11,910 bases of DNA from an uncultured Planctomycetota bacterium. GTDB taxonomy: Bacteria; Planctomycetota; UBA1135; UBA2386. The translations under genes and the position numbers were made by a program. Below are positions 1 to 9,218 of the stretch, one piece after another. The stretch covers positions 1 to 11,910 of the forward strand of contig CAIYFF010000615.1 in NCBI GenBank assembly GCA_903925435.1, given 5' to 3'. Positions within the stretch are counted from its first letter, which is position 1. Every line of letters begins with the position of its first letter. Below the pieces are notes generated by a model. That model worked only from the letters and a program-made list of their open reading frames with translations. It was not told the DNA's origin and did not search any database.

Positions 1-15
1 CGGTCGATCGTCAGC

Positions 16-36
16 GTGCACGGCGCAGCGCCGCAC
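16..36 (-). terminator. possible hairpin terminator after the response regulator
   Basis: An imperfect inverted repeat (GTGC, two bulged bases, GGCG, loop CAG, CGCCGCAC) lies about 12 nt past the stop codon of the minus-strand response regulator. It would form an 8-bp GC stem. No T-tract follows it on the minus strand, so it is only a candidate terminator; in such GC-rich DNA a stem of this size can arise by chance. Confidence 0.25.
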
Positions 37-48
37 AGGCCACGTGCC

Positions 49-720
49 TCACGGCGTCAGCAAGCCTTCGCGGATCGCGACGCGCGCGATCTCGGCCGCC
101 GAGTGGATGTCGAGCTTGCGCTGCAAGTTCTCGCGGTGCTTCTTCACCGTGCCGAGCGAGATCTCGAGGATGCGCGCCACTTCCTTGTTGGCCTTGCCCA
201 CCGCGATGAGTTGGAACACTTCGCGTTCGCGCGCAGTGAGCCCGGGAAGGTTGCGCGCGAGCGGCTCAGGATCGCCTTCGTGCTCGCTGCGCACCGCGCC
301 GAGGAACGACGCGGCGACGCGCGGCGTCACGAACGACTCACCGCGATGGATCGACTCGATCGCCGGCGCGAGTTCGCGCGGATCGGACGACTTGGTGATG
401 TAGCCATCGGCGCCAGCGCGCAGCGCCTGGAACACGAAGTCACGGCTCTCGTGTTGCGAAGCGATCAGCACCTTGGTGCCCGGAGATGCCTTCTTGATCG
501 GAGCGACCGCATCGAGGCCCGACAGGCCAGGCATGCGGATGTCGAGGATCACGAGCTCGGGCTTGACCTTGGTGATGCGCTCGATCGCGTCGCGCGCATC
601 GCCGCTCTCGCCCACGACCTCGAACGACCCCGCCTTCTCCAGCAGCGCGCGCAGTCCTGCGCGCACGAGCGACTCGTCGTCGACTAGGAAGATCGAGATC
701 TTGGTCTGTATGTCACTCAT
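49..720 (-). CDS. NarL/FixJ-type response regulator, receiver plus LuxR HTH
   Basis: Two-component response regulator and DNA-binding transcription factor of 223 aa, the usual size for the NarL/FixJ family. The receiver domain (about residues 8-125) shows the acidic pair D14-D15 (FLVDDE), the likely phospho-acceptor D60 in LVILDIRMPG, S88 and the conserved K110 (GYITKS). The C-terminal LuxR/GerE helix-turn-helix (about 153-217) contains LTAREREVFQLIA and the recognition region EISLGTVKKHRENL. The start at 720 is preceded by GGAG with a 5-nt spacer. An in-frame ATG at 738 also has a purine-rich GGGGA 8 nt upstream and would add six residues, so the start is not certain. It is transcribed away from the hybrid kinase at 980, which suggests a cognate pair; FixL/FixJ-like partnership is inference. 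Its target genes cannot be read from this window. Confidence 0.93.
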   Translation of the reverse strand: MSDIQTKISIFLVDDESLVRAGLRALLEKAGSFEVVGESGDARDAIERITKVKPELVILDIRMPGLSGLDAVAPIKKASPGTKVLIASQHESRDFVFQALRAGADGYITKSSDPRELAPAIESIHRGESFVTPRVAASFLGAVRSEHEGDPEPLARNLPGLTAREREVFQLIAVGKANKEVARILEISLGTVKKHRENLQRKLDIHSAAEIARVAIREGLLTP

Positions 721-979
721 CACGGCTCCGGTTCTCATTGTGTCGTTCCCCTTTTCTGTTCGTTGAGCTCGCAGCATGCGGTGCGCAACGGACAGGACCA
801 CTAGCTGATCTTCGTAGAATCCGCATGAACAACGGATGCCACGCAACGGGACGGCTCGCGGAGGTTAACACGTAGTGCTCCCTTGTAGGCATGGACCAAT
901 ACGGCGACCTGCATACCGTCGTGCCCCTAGCCGCAGGTCACGCCTGCCTAGAATCGGCCACCCGAAGGAACCGGACACC
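721..979. promoter_or_regulatory. divergent intergenic region between regulator and hybrid kinase
   Basis: These 259 bp separate two outward-facing signalling genes and must hold both promoters. On the minus side, GGAG at 726-729 serves the regulator start at 720. On the plus side, AAGGA at 965-969 sits 10 nt before the kinase ATG at 980. TAGAAT occurs twice (815-820 and 949-954) and resembles a sigma-70 -10 box, but neither copy has a recognisable -35 at 16-18 bp. I see no convincing operator palindrome and no additional ORF. Confidence 0.5.
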
Positions 980-2953
980 ATGCCTCTGCCAGCAAACGAC
1001 CGCCCTTCCGACCGGGAGACGGTCCCCGAGGCCCTGCTCGCGGCTCCGCCTGCGCCGTGGCGGGAGATTGGCAAGTGCCTTCTCAACAACACCGTAGAGC
1101 CCGTCTTGCTGATCGACGCGAGTGGTCGCATCGAAGCCTGCAGCCCGGCAGCGCAGCGCCTGCTTGGCTACCAAAAGACACATCTTGTCGGACTCGACAC
1201 GCGGGCGCTGATACCGCCGGAGCACAGAGACAGCTTCCCGGGTTGGATCGAGAAGTTCACACGCATGCAGCAGCAGCCGCGATCGCAGCAAGTGCTGGAG
1301 ATCGAAGGATGGACTTCGACGGGCGCCCGTATCCCCCTCGATCTGACGGTGATCGAGTTGATGGACGCAGGGCGCCGGAAGTTTCTCACCATCCTGCGCG
1401 ATGCGAGCGAGCGCAAACACATGCAGGAGCACCTGCGCCGCGAACGCGACCTCGCGGAGCGATTGGTCGACACGGCGCCCACACTCGTGCGCGTGCTCGA
1501 CCTCGAAGGCAGGCTCATGCGCGCCAACCAGATGTTCGCGCTGATGACCGGGCTCAGCCCAGCCGACTACGAAGGCAAGGCCTGGATCGATCACTTCACC
1601 ACGCCCGAGGACCGAGACGAGTGTCGCGCGCACTTCCTCGCGCTACTAGCCGGACATCAGCCCGCCGCACCTCGCATCGCGACGCTCGTGACGTCCGACG
1701 GAAGGCGACGCCGCATCCAGTGGCATAGCACGTTGCTGCGCGACCGCGGCGACACGATCGGCGTGCTGTCCATCGGACTCGACGTCACCGATGCGCAGCG
1801 CACGGAGGAGATGCTCGTCCGATCGCAGAAGATGGAGGCCGTCGGGCGACTGACCGGCGGCATCGCCCATGACTTCAACAACCTGCTCATGGGCGTGCTC
1901 GGCTGCTGCCGCATGGCCTTGGAACGACTGGACGAGCAGCACTCGGCTCGGCCCATGATCGAGGAAATCGCGCGCTCCGCGGAGCGAAGCGTTCAGCTGA
2001 CGCGGCGCTTGCTGATCTTCAGCCGTCGGGAGCCCGCGTCCCGCTGCGTGGTCGACGTGCTGGACATCGCGCGGGCCGTCTGTGGGATCGCGCGACAGTT
2101 GATCGGCGAGGACATCTCGCTCTCGACCCGGTTCTCCTGCGCACAAGCTCTCGTCGATGGCGACCCAACGCAACTCGAGCAAGCGCTCATGAACCTCGTC
2201 ATCAATGCGCGTGACGCAATGCCTGATGGCGGCGACGTGATGATCCGGGTGCGCGAGGACAACGCTCCTGCTCCGCTCGCCGACGCCGGGAACGTGACGA
2301 TCGAGGTCGAGGACACCGGATGCGGCATGACCCCCGAAGTGCAGCAGCGCATGTTCGAACCGTTCTTCACGACCAAGCCGCCGGGCCAAGGCACGGGACT
2401 CGGTCTGCCCACGGTGTTTGGCATCGTTTCGCGCATGCACGGCCAGATCGATGTGCAGTCCGCGCCAGGGTTGGGCACGAAGTTCCGCATCACGCTGCCG
2501 CGATCCAAGCACCCAAAGTCCATGCCCTTGGAAGCAGCGGGCGATCAGCGTTCGAGTCCGCCGCAAGCGCGCGGTGAAACCGTGCTGCTCGTCGAAGACG
2601 AGGCGATCGTGCGCCTCACGCTGCAGGACTCCCTTCGGCTGCTTGGCTACCAGGTCCACATCGCAGCCGACGCCAAGGAAGCCCTTGCCCTGATGCAGTC
2701 TGGAACCCGCTTCGACTTGGTGCTGACCGATGTGGTGCTACCGGGAATGAGCGGGCCGGAGATGGCCCAGCAGATTCGCACGGCGAAGCCATCGGCGCGG
2801 ATCGTGTTCATGTCGGCGCACGACCATGAGCATCTCGTTCGCAGCGCGAAACTCAGGCCAGACGACATCTCGCTCGAGAAGCCGTTCTCACTCGATGTGC
2901 TCGCCACAAAGCTGCGGGAAGCGTTCGACTCAAGACGCGTCCAGGGATCGTGA
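980..2953 (+). CDS. hybrid sensor histidine kinase (PAS-PAS-HisKA-HATPase-receiver)
   Basis: A 657-aa hybrid kinase that would sense a cytoplasmic signal, autophosphorylate and pass phosphate to an attached receiver. No membrane segment is visible, so it should be soluble. PAS 1 spans about residues 30-145 (PVLLIDASGRIEACSPAA) and PAS 2 about 155-275 (VRVLDLEGRLMRANQMF). The H-box GGIAHDFNNLL carries H297. The HATPase domain has the N-box NLVINARDAMPDGG, G1 VEDTGCGM and G2 GQGTGLGLPTVFGIV. The receiver (about 540-650) has LLVEDEA, acceptor D584 in LVLTDVVLPGMSG and the late Lys in LEKPF. No HPt domain is present. The ATG at 980 was chosen because AAGGA lies 10 nt upstream and the PAS fold begins soon after; an in-frame extension to 875 has no family support. 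It faces away from the response regulator at 49-720, its probable partner. The PAS ligand is unknown. Confidence 0.94.
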   Translation: MPLPANDRPSDRETVPEALLAAPPAPWREIGKCLLNNTVEPVLLIDASGRIEACSPAAQRLLGYQKTHLVGLDTRALIPPEHRDSFPGWIEKFTRMQQQPRSQQVLEIEGWTSTGARIPLDLTVIELMDAGRRKFLTILRDASERKHMQEHLRRERDLAERLVDTAPTLVRVLDLEGRLMRANQMFALMTGLSPADYEGKAWIDHFTTPEDRDECRAHFLALLAGHQPAAPRIATLVTSDGRRRRIQWHSTLLRDRGDTIGVLSIGLDVTDAQRTEEMLVRSQKMEAVGRLTGGIAHDFNNLLMGVLGCCRMALERLDEQHSARPMIEEIARSAERSVQLTRRLLIFSRREPASRCVVDVLDIARAVCGIARQLIGEDISLSTRFSCAQALVDGDPTQLEQALMNLVINARDAMPDGGDVMIRVREDNAPAPLADAGNVTIEVEDTGCGMTPEVQQRMFEPFFTTKPPGQGTGLGLPTVFGIVSRMHGQIDVQSAPGLGTKFRITLPRSKHPKSMPLEAAGDQRSSPPQARGETVLLVEDEAIVRLTLQDSLRLLGYQVHIAADAKEALALMQSGTRFDLVLTDVVLPGMSGPEMAQQIRTAKPSARIVFMSAHDHEHLVRSAKLRPDDISLEKPFSLDVLATKLREAFDSRRVQGS

Positions 2954-2961
2954 GGCCAGCA

Positions 2962-2992
2962 GCCTGTGGATAGGAGCCGTTGCTCCACAGGC
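2962..2992. terminator. inverted repeat between convergent genes
   Basis: A perfect 9-bp inverted repeat, GCCTGTGGA (2962-2970) and TCCACAGGC (2984-2992), with a 13-nt loop lies in the 55-bp gap between the converging hybrid kinase and USP genes. A second hairpin, GGAGC (2973-2977) with GCTCC (2982-2986), overlaps the right arm, so the two cannot form together. There is no T-tract on either strand. The position suggests a bidirectional terminator. Confidence 0.5.
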
Positions 2993-3008
2993 AGTTGGCA
3001 GGCTGCGA

Positions 3009-3482
3009 TCAAGAGCCCTGGTGCGCCGCGAGTTCGACCGCGCGCGGCTGCGGAAAGACCAGCACCGGCATCCGGGAGCGGCGCAGCACGGACTCGGCGA
3101 CGCTTCCCATCACGAACCTTCGCAGGCCCGACCTGCCATGGCTCGCCATGGCGATCATGTCCACTCCGTGCTCGCCGGCCCATGCCACGGCTTCGGATGC
3201 AGTATCCGGTCCGCGCAGCAGAGCCGTCGACACTTCGCAGGTGCGCGGGAATCGACTCGCCAGGTCATCGAGTCGCCGCTTCGCATCCTCGTCACGCTCG
3301 TATTGCACTGCGACGGGCATCGCGGTCGCCACCGCAGCACCGACCGGCCTCACCGCAGCGGTCTCCACCACGTGCAGCAAGGTGACGCGCGCACCGAGAA
3401 GGTCCGCAAGTTCGACAACCGGCGCAAATGCGCGTTCGGAGTCCGCCGAGAAGTCGGTGAGTAGCAGGATGTGACGGCTCAT
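3009..3482 (-). CDS. universal stress protein, UspA family, ATP-binding type
   Basis: A 157-aa single-domain Usp protein, a typical length. It begins with the family signature ILLLTDFS (D10), followed by the helix ERAFAPVVELADLLGARVTLLHVVE. The nucleotide-binding loop MASHGRSGLRRFVMGS (about 112-127) fits the ATP-binding Usp pattern G-2x-G-9x-G(S/T) with Ala113 at the first position, then SVAESVLRRSRMPVLVF closes the Rossmann-like fold. Usp proteins of this type bind ATP and accumulate during starvation, hypoxia or other stress. The ATG at 3482 was chosen because the fold starts at residue 4; in-frame extensions up to 3536 add unconserved residues. No Shine-Dalgarno motif precedes it, but a nested inverted repeat does. 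The gene lies 89 nt downstream of the short histidine kinase on the same strand, so the two could be co-transcribed. Confidence 0.92.
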   Translation of the reverse strand: MSRHILLLTDFSADSERAFAPVVELADLLGARVTLLHVVETAAVRPVGAAVATAMPVAVQYERDEDAKRRLDDLASRFPRTCEVSTALLRGPDTASEAVAWAGEHGVDMIAMASHGRSGLRRFVMGSVAESVLRRSRMPVLVFPQPRAVELAAHQGS

Positions 3483-3484
3483 GG

Positions 3485-3530
3485 GCACATCGTGTGACGG
3501 CGATGCCCGACACGGCATCGGCTCATGTGC
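3485..3530. promoter_or_regulatory. nested inverted repeat just upstream of the USP start
   Basis: A perfect 7-bp inverted repeat, CGATGCC (3501-3507) and GGCATCG (3514-3520), with a 6-nt spacer is enclosed by a second pair, GCACAT (3485-3490) and ATGTGC (3525-3530). The outer arm begins 2 nt from the USP start codon. It could be an operator, or an RNA hairpin that attenuates or controls translation of the stress protein. The function is inferred from position only. Confidence 0.35.
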
Positions 3531-3571
3531 TGGCACAATCCGCGCGCAGTCCGCAGTGCTCCGCTATCCGC

Positions 3572-4264
3572 TCAGACGCGCGGCAACGTGAGCCACGCGA
3601 TCGTTCCGCCGCCAGCGCGCGCGCGCAGACCGATGCGTCCGCCATGGCGCTCGACGATGCGGCGCGCCGTGGCGAGCGACAGGCCCACGCCTTGGATCGC
3701 GTCCCACGCATGCAGCCGTTCGAACGGAGTGAACACCGACTCCAAGTTGGCGGTCTCGATGCCACAGCCTCGGTCGGCGAACTCAAAGCGCCACGCGTCG
3801 CCGTCTGCAACCGCCGACACCGCGACGTGCGCCGGCATCTCTGTCGTGTAGCGGATCGCGTTGTCGAGCAGCGCCGCAAAGACGCGCCGCAAGGCAGGGG
3901 CATGGCCCTTCACCGCAGGCAGCGAACCACGCACTTCGATGTCCGCTCGCTCGAACTTCGCCTCGCCGCTCCTACGCACTGCAGCTTCGGCCTCGGCGAA
4001 GACCGCGTTGCAGTCCACGGCAGACAGTGCGGGCAGCGGCAAGTCCGCATCGACGTATTCGACGCAGGCGCGGGCGATGCGCGTCATGCGCTGCAGACCA
4101 GAAGACGCTTCGTCGAGCATCGCCGCCATCTGCGCGTCGTCGCGACGCATCACCGACATCAGCATCGTGAGGCCACTGACCGGAGTCATCAGCTCGTGGC
4201 GCGCGCGGTGCGCGAAGTCCGAACAGGCGCGCATGCGCTGCAGTGCGAAGTCCTCTGGTTCCAT
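3572..4264 (-). CDS. short sensorless histidine kinase (HisKA plus HATPase)
   Basis: A 230-aa histidine kinase consisting of little more than the catalytic core. The H-box HRARHELMTPVSGL carries the phospho-accepting H23. The HATPase domain has the N-box LLDNAIRYT (N135), G1 FADRGCGIE (D164), an F-box-like VFTPFERLH, and a G2 loop GVGLSLATARRIVERHGG in place of the usual GTGLGLA. There is no N-terminal sensor, PAS, HAMP or membrane segment. The start is firm: an in-frame TGA lies 12 codons upstream of the ATG at 4264 with no alternative start codon between. No clear Shine-Dalgarno precedes it. It is followed by the USP gene and is divergent from PPDK by 111 bp. It probably needs a separate sensor subunit or responds through a partner protein; its cognate regulator is not identified. 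Confidence 0.88.
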   Translation of the reverse strand: MEPEDFALQRMRACSDFAHRARHELMTPVSGLTMLMSVMRRDDAQMAAMLDEASSGLQRMTRIARACVEYVDADLPLPALSAVDCNAVFAEAEAAVRRSGEAKFERADIEVRGSLPAVKGHAPALRRVFAALLDNAIRYTTEMPAHVAVSAVADGDAWRFEFADRGCGIETANLESVFTPFERLHAWDAIQGVGLSLATARRIVERHGGRIGLRARAGGGTIAWLTLPRV

Positions 4265-4375
4265 CTGAGCAGACGAAACGAACGCACTGGCCTCGACGTT
4301 TCAAGGCTGCTGTTCGAAGGCACACGCGCCTGCTTGCGCACGGACTAGCAACAAATCGCCACCCACAACCGAACC
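4265..4375. promoter_or_regulatory. divergent intergenic region, short kinase / PPDK
   Basis: These 111 bp separate the minus-strand histidine kinase from plus-strand PPDK and should contain both promoters. Neither start codon is preceded by a recognisable Shine-Dalgarno motif. I could not identify a convincing -35/-10 pair; the near-repeats TTCAAGGC and TTCGAAGGC lie in its middle portion. Shared regulation of the two genes is possible but not shown. Confidence 0.4.
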
Positions 4376-4954
4376 ATGACGAGCCAAGCAACCCGCATTC
4401 TGTCGCGCGCATCCGCCAAGCGGCCCGCGTCCACGACAAGCGCCAGTCCAGCCAAGAAGCAGCGCTGGGTCTACGCATTCGGCGATCTCCCGCTCGTGAT
4501 CCGTCGCGTCGGCTCGTGGGACGCGGTGAAGGGACTGCTCGGCGGAAAGGGCGCAAATCTCGCGGAGATGACGCGCCTTTCCCTGCCGGTGCCGCCCGGC
4601 TTCGTACTCACGACCGAGGCCTGCAATGCGTTCTTGAAGAACGGCAGCCAGTTCCCCGACGGCATGTGGGAAGAGGCGCTGCGCAGCTTGAAGCATCTGG
4701 AGAAGAAGACGGGGCTCCGGCTCGGCGACCCGCAGCGACCTCTGCTCGTGTCGTGTCGTTCGGGCGCGAAGTTCTCGATGCCCGGGATGATGGACACCGT
4801 GCTCGACATCGGCCTAGACGACGCAGTCGCAGACGGCCTCGTGCGCAGCACCGGCGACGAACGCTTCGTGTTCGACGCCTACCGCAGGCTCGTGCAGATG
4901 TATGGCAGCGTGGTGCTCGGCATACCGAGCGAACGCTTCGAGGCCTTGCTGTAA
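4376..4954 (+). CDS. ppdK: PPDK N-terminal fragment (ATP-grasp, first part)
   Basis: A 192-aa piece ending at the premature TAA. Residues 1-29 are a basic Ser/Ala/Lys/Arg-rich tail absent from the Clostridium enzyme, whose start corresponds to RWVYAFGD here. Then come the ATP-binding loop LLGGKGANLAEM (K58), PVPPGFVLTTEAC, and SCRSGAKFSMPGMMDTV with R128, the equivalent of the ATP-phosphate-binding Arg92. It lacks the second ATP-grasp half, the swivelling His domain and the pyruvate/PEP barrel, so it cannot be active alone. No nearer in-frame start codon exists before RWVYAFGD, and no Shine-Dalgarno is visible at 4376. Confidence 0.85.
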   Translation: MTSQATRILSRASAKRPASTTSASPAKKQRWVYAFGDLPLVIRRVGSWDAVKGLLGGKGANLAEMTRLSLPVPPGFVLTTEACNAFLKNGSQFPDGMWEEALRSLKHLEKKTGLRLGDPQRPLLVSCRSGAKFSMPGMMDTVLDIGLDDAVADGLVRSTGDERFVFDAYRRLVQMYGSVVLGIPSERFEALL

Positions 4955-4963
4955 AGCGCGAGG

Positions 4964-7186
<2,223 letters not shown>

Positions 7187-7202
7187 CCGCGCACCGGCGC
7201 GG
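7187..7202. terminator. short GC hairpin between convergent genes
   Basis: CCGCGC (7187-7192), loop ACCG, GCGCGG (7197-7202) fills most of the 26-nt gap between the stop codons of PPDK and the methyltransferase-esterase gene. It is symmetric and could end transcription from both sides, but there is no T-tract and the stem is only 6 bp. Confidence 0.35.
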
Positions 7203-7212
7203 CAGGGCTCGC

Positions 7213-9207
7213 TCAGATGCCGAACGGGTAGGTGTCCGGCATGCCTTCGAGTTCGGCGACTTGCAGCGGATCGATCGCCGTCGTCACGTCGAACCAGACG
7301 TATTCGTCGAACTGCCGCGACAGCGCCGCGTGCAGGTAGTGGCTCTGCAGTTCGGTCTCCGGCCGGTAGATCACGCCGATCGCGCGCTGCAGCGTCTCGC
7401 GATGGAACTCGGTGCGCAGCTCCTCCTTCTTCGGCTCGCGGAACGACAGCACAAACGCGGGGATCGCCGCATCGTGGCAGATGCGTTCGAAGCTGTGCGC
7501 GTGCGACGGCCGCACGGCTTTGCGCTCCATCGGGCCGCCCCAATACGAAGCCGCTGCGACGACGCCGCGGTCGGTGCCAAACCCTAGCCGCACACTCGCG
7601 TCGCCAAATCGCTCACGGCACAGCTCCCCGAGGTTCCATTCGCCGCGCGCGGACATCGACGTGGCGGCAGCATCGCCAACGTGCGAGTTGTGCGCCCACA
7701 CCACCGCCTTGGCAGCCGGGCCATGGAAGTCGAGCAATCGGCCGAGGCTGTCCGCCATGTGCGCGTCGCGCAGGTTCCACGACTCCGCGCTGCCTCGCCA
7801 CATCGCACGGTAGTACGCCTCGGCATCGCGCACGACGTGCGCGTGCTGCATCGCCTCGAACCAATCCTCATCCGTGGTCTTCATGCGTTCGACTCGATGC
7901 GCAAGAACGTCCTGCAGCACGAGCGCCACGTCGGCCTCGCAACTCCGCCACTGGCCGTCCGCCGCCGCACGACCGTAGGCGGCAGGATCCGACTGCCACG
8001 GCGTAAGGCATGCGTAGCGTTCGCGAGCGAGCTTGGCGGCCTCTGGCATGTGAACGTCGACGAATCGCAACGCTGCGTCGATCGACGCGTAGAGCCCATA
8101 GACGTCAAGGCCCGCAAAGCGGACGCGCTGGCCCAGCGGACGATCCATGTTGCGCGCGCGCAACCAATCGACGAAGTCTCGCGTCTCACGATTGCGCCAC
8201 ATCCAAGCCGGGAATCGCGCAAACGCCTGCCACTCGCCGCGAGGCACTTCGCGGTCGCGCACGTAATGGTCGATGCGCGCGGCATCGGGCCAGTCCGCTT
8301 CGCACGCGACGATCGTGAAGCCGTGGCGTTCGACAAGGCGCTGCGTGATGCGCGCGCGCATTCGATAGAACTCGGATGTGCCATGCGTGGCCTCGCCGAG
8401 CAACACGACGCGTGCGCTCGCAAGACGAGAGCAGAGTGGATCGAGGTCGGCGCTCTCGAGGTCGGAGAACGGCTCCGCGCACTCCCCGACCAGCAACGAA
8501 CGCGACGGCGCGACCGCCCGAACCGACTCGCGTCGCAAGTCGACCTGGAACCCTTCTTTGCCGACCAACGGCACAAAGCGCACGTCGGCAAGTCTCTCCG
8601 TGCGGAACGTCTCGGCGCCGAGACGCCGAACGCGCACCAGCTCCTGCATCCCGACTTGTTCGCCGACCGGCATCACCAGGCGGCCGCCGATGCGCAGCTG
8701 TCGTCGCAGCGAATCGGGGACTTCAGGCCCGCCAGCAGCGACGACAATCGCATCGAACGGAGCTTCTTCCGGCCAACCCAGCGTGCCGTCCGAGCAGCGA
8801 ACGTGGACGTTGGTGTAGCCATCGCGCGCGAGCCGCTGCTCCGCCAACTTGCTGAGCTTCTCGAAGCGTTCGATCGTGAAGACTCGGGCCGCGATCTCCG
8901 CAATGGCAGCCGCCGCGTAACCCGATCCAGTGCCCACTTCGAGCACGCGGTCGTTCGGATCCAGCTCCAGAGCGTCGAGCATGAACGCGACGATGTAGGG
9001 CTGCGAGATCGTCTGCTCCTCCTCGATCGGCAGCGCGGTGTCGTCGTAGGCGAACTCGCCAAGCCACGAAGGCACGTAGCCCGAACGATCGACGCTTCGC
9101 ATCGCCGCGAGCACGCGCGGCGATGCGATTCCACGAGCGGCAATCTGGCGCCGCACCATCTCTTCGCGCTTGGTTCGAAGCTCCGATTCTTTTGCTTGCC
9201 GGATCAT
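7213..9207 (-). CDS. fused isoaspartyl O-methyltransferase / erythromycin-esterase-like protein
   Basis: A 664-aa two-domain protein. Residues about 10-215 are protein-L-isoaspartate O-methyltransferase, which uses SAM to start repair of damaged Asp/Asn residues: REEMVRRQI, TISQPYIVAFMLDAL, SAM motif I RVLEVGTGSGY (88-97) and FDAIVVAAGG. Residues about 235-664 match the erythromycin esterase (EreA/EreB) family. E272 and H275 in GEATHG, R284, E303, and H506 and H509 in WAHNSHV reproduce the spacing of EreB E43, H46, R55, E74, H285 and H288. A 20-residue Arg-rich linker joins them. The ATG at 9207 has TGAGGA 5 nt upstream, overlapping the stop of the nucleotidyltransferase, so the genes are probably translationally coupled. 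The open frame beyond 9207 only shadows that gene. No signal peptide is seen. The esterase substrate is unknown; macrolide resistance should not be assumed. Confidence 0.92.
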   Translation of the reverse strand: MIRQAKESELRTKREEMVRRQIAARGIASPRVLAAMRSVDRSGYVPSWLGEFAYDDTALPIEEEQTISQPYIVAFMLDALELDPNDRVLEVGTGSGYAAAAIAEIAARVFTIERFEKLSKLAEQRLARDGYTNVHVRCSDGTLGWPEEAPFDAIVVAAGGPEVPDSLRRQLRIGGRLVMPVGEQVGMQELVRVRRLGAETFRTERLADVRFVPLVGKEGFQVDLRRESVRAVAPSRSLLVGECAEPFSDLESADLDPLCSRLASARVVLLGEATHGTSEFYRMRARITQRLVERHGFTIVACEADWPDAARIDHYVRDREVPRGEWQAFARFPAWMWRNRETRDFVDWLRARNMDRPLGQRVRFAGLDVYGLYASIDAALRFVDVHMPEAAKLARERYACLTPWQSDPAAYGRAAADGQWRSCEADVALVLQDVLAHRVERMKTTDEDWFEAMQHAHVVRDAEAYYRAMWRGSAESWNLRDAHMADSLGRLLDFHGPAAKAVVWAHNSHVGDAAATSMSARGEWNLGELCRERFGDASVRLGFGTDRGVVAAASYWGGPMERKAVRPSHAHSFERICHDAAIPAFVLSFREPKKEELRTEFHRETLQRAIGVIYRPETELQSHYLHAALSRQFDEYVWFDVTTAIDPLQVAELEGMPDTYPFGI

Positions 9208-9218
9208 GGCGTTCCTCA
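9208..9218 (-). promoter_or_regulatory. ribosome binding site overlapping the upstream stop codon
   Basis: On the minus strand TGAGGAACGCC leads into the ATG at 9207. TGA is the stop of the nucleotidyltransferase and AGGA is the Shine-Dalgarno core with a 5-nt spacer. It fixes the methyltransferase-esterase start and implies coupling. Confidence 0.75.

Noticed and set aside
815..954. Two TAGAAT boxes as sigma-70 promoters
   Set aside because: Neither has a -35 match at 16-18 bp spacing, so I mention them only within the intergenic description.
7213..9207. Calling the fusion protein a macrolide-resistance determinant
   Set aside because: Active-site residues match EreB, but most chromosomal Ere homologues have no shown macrolide activity and the context is stress and repair, with no mobile element.
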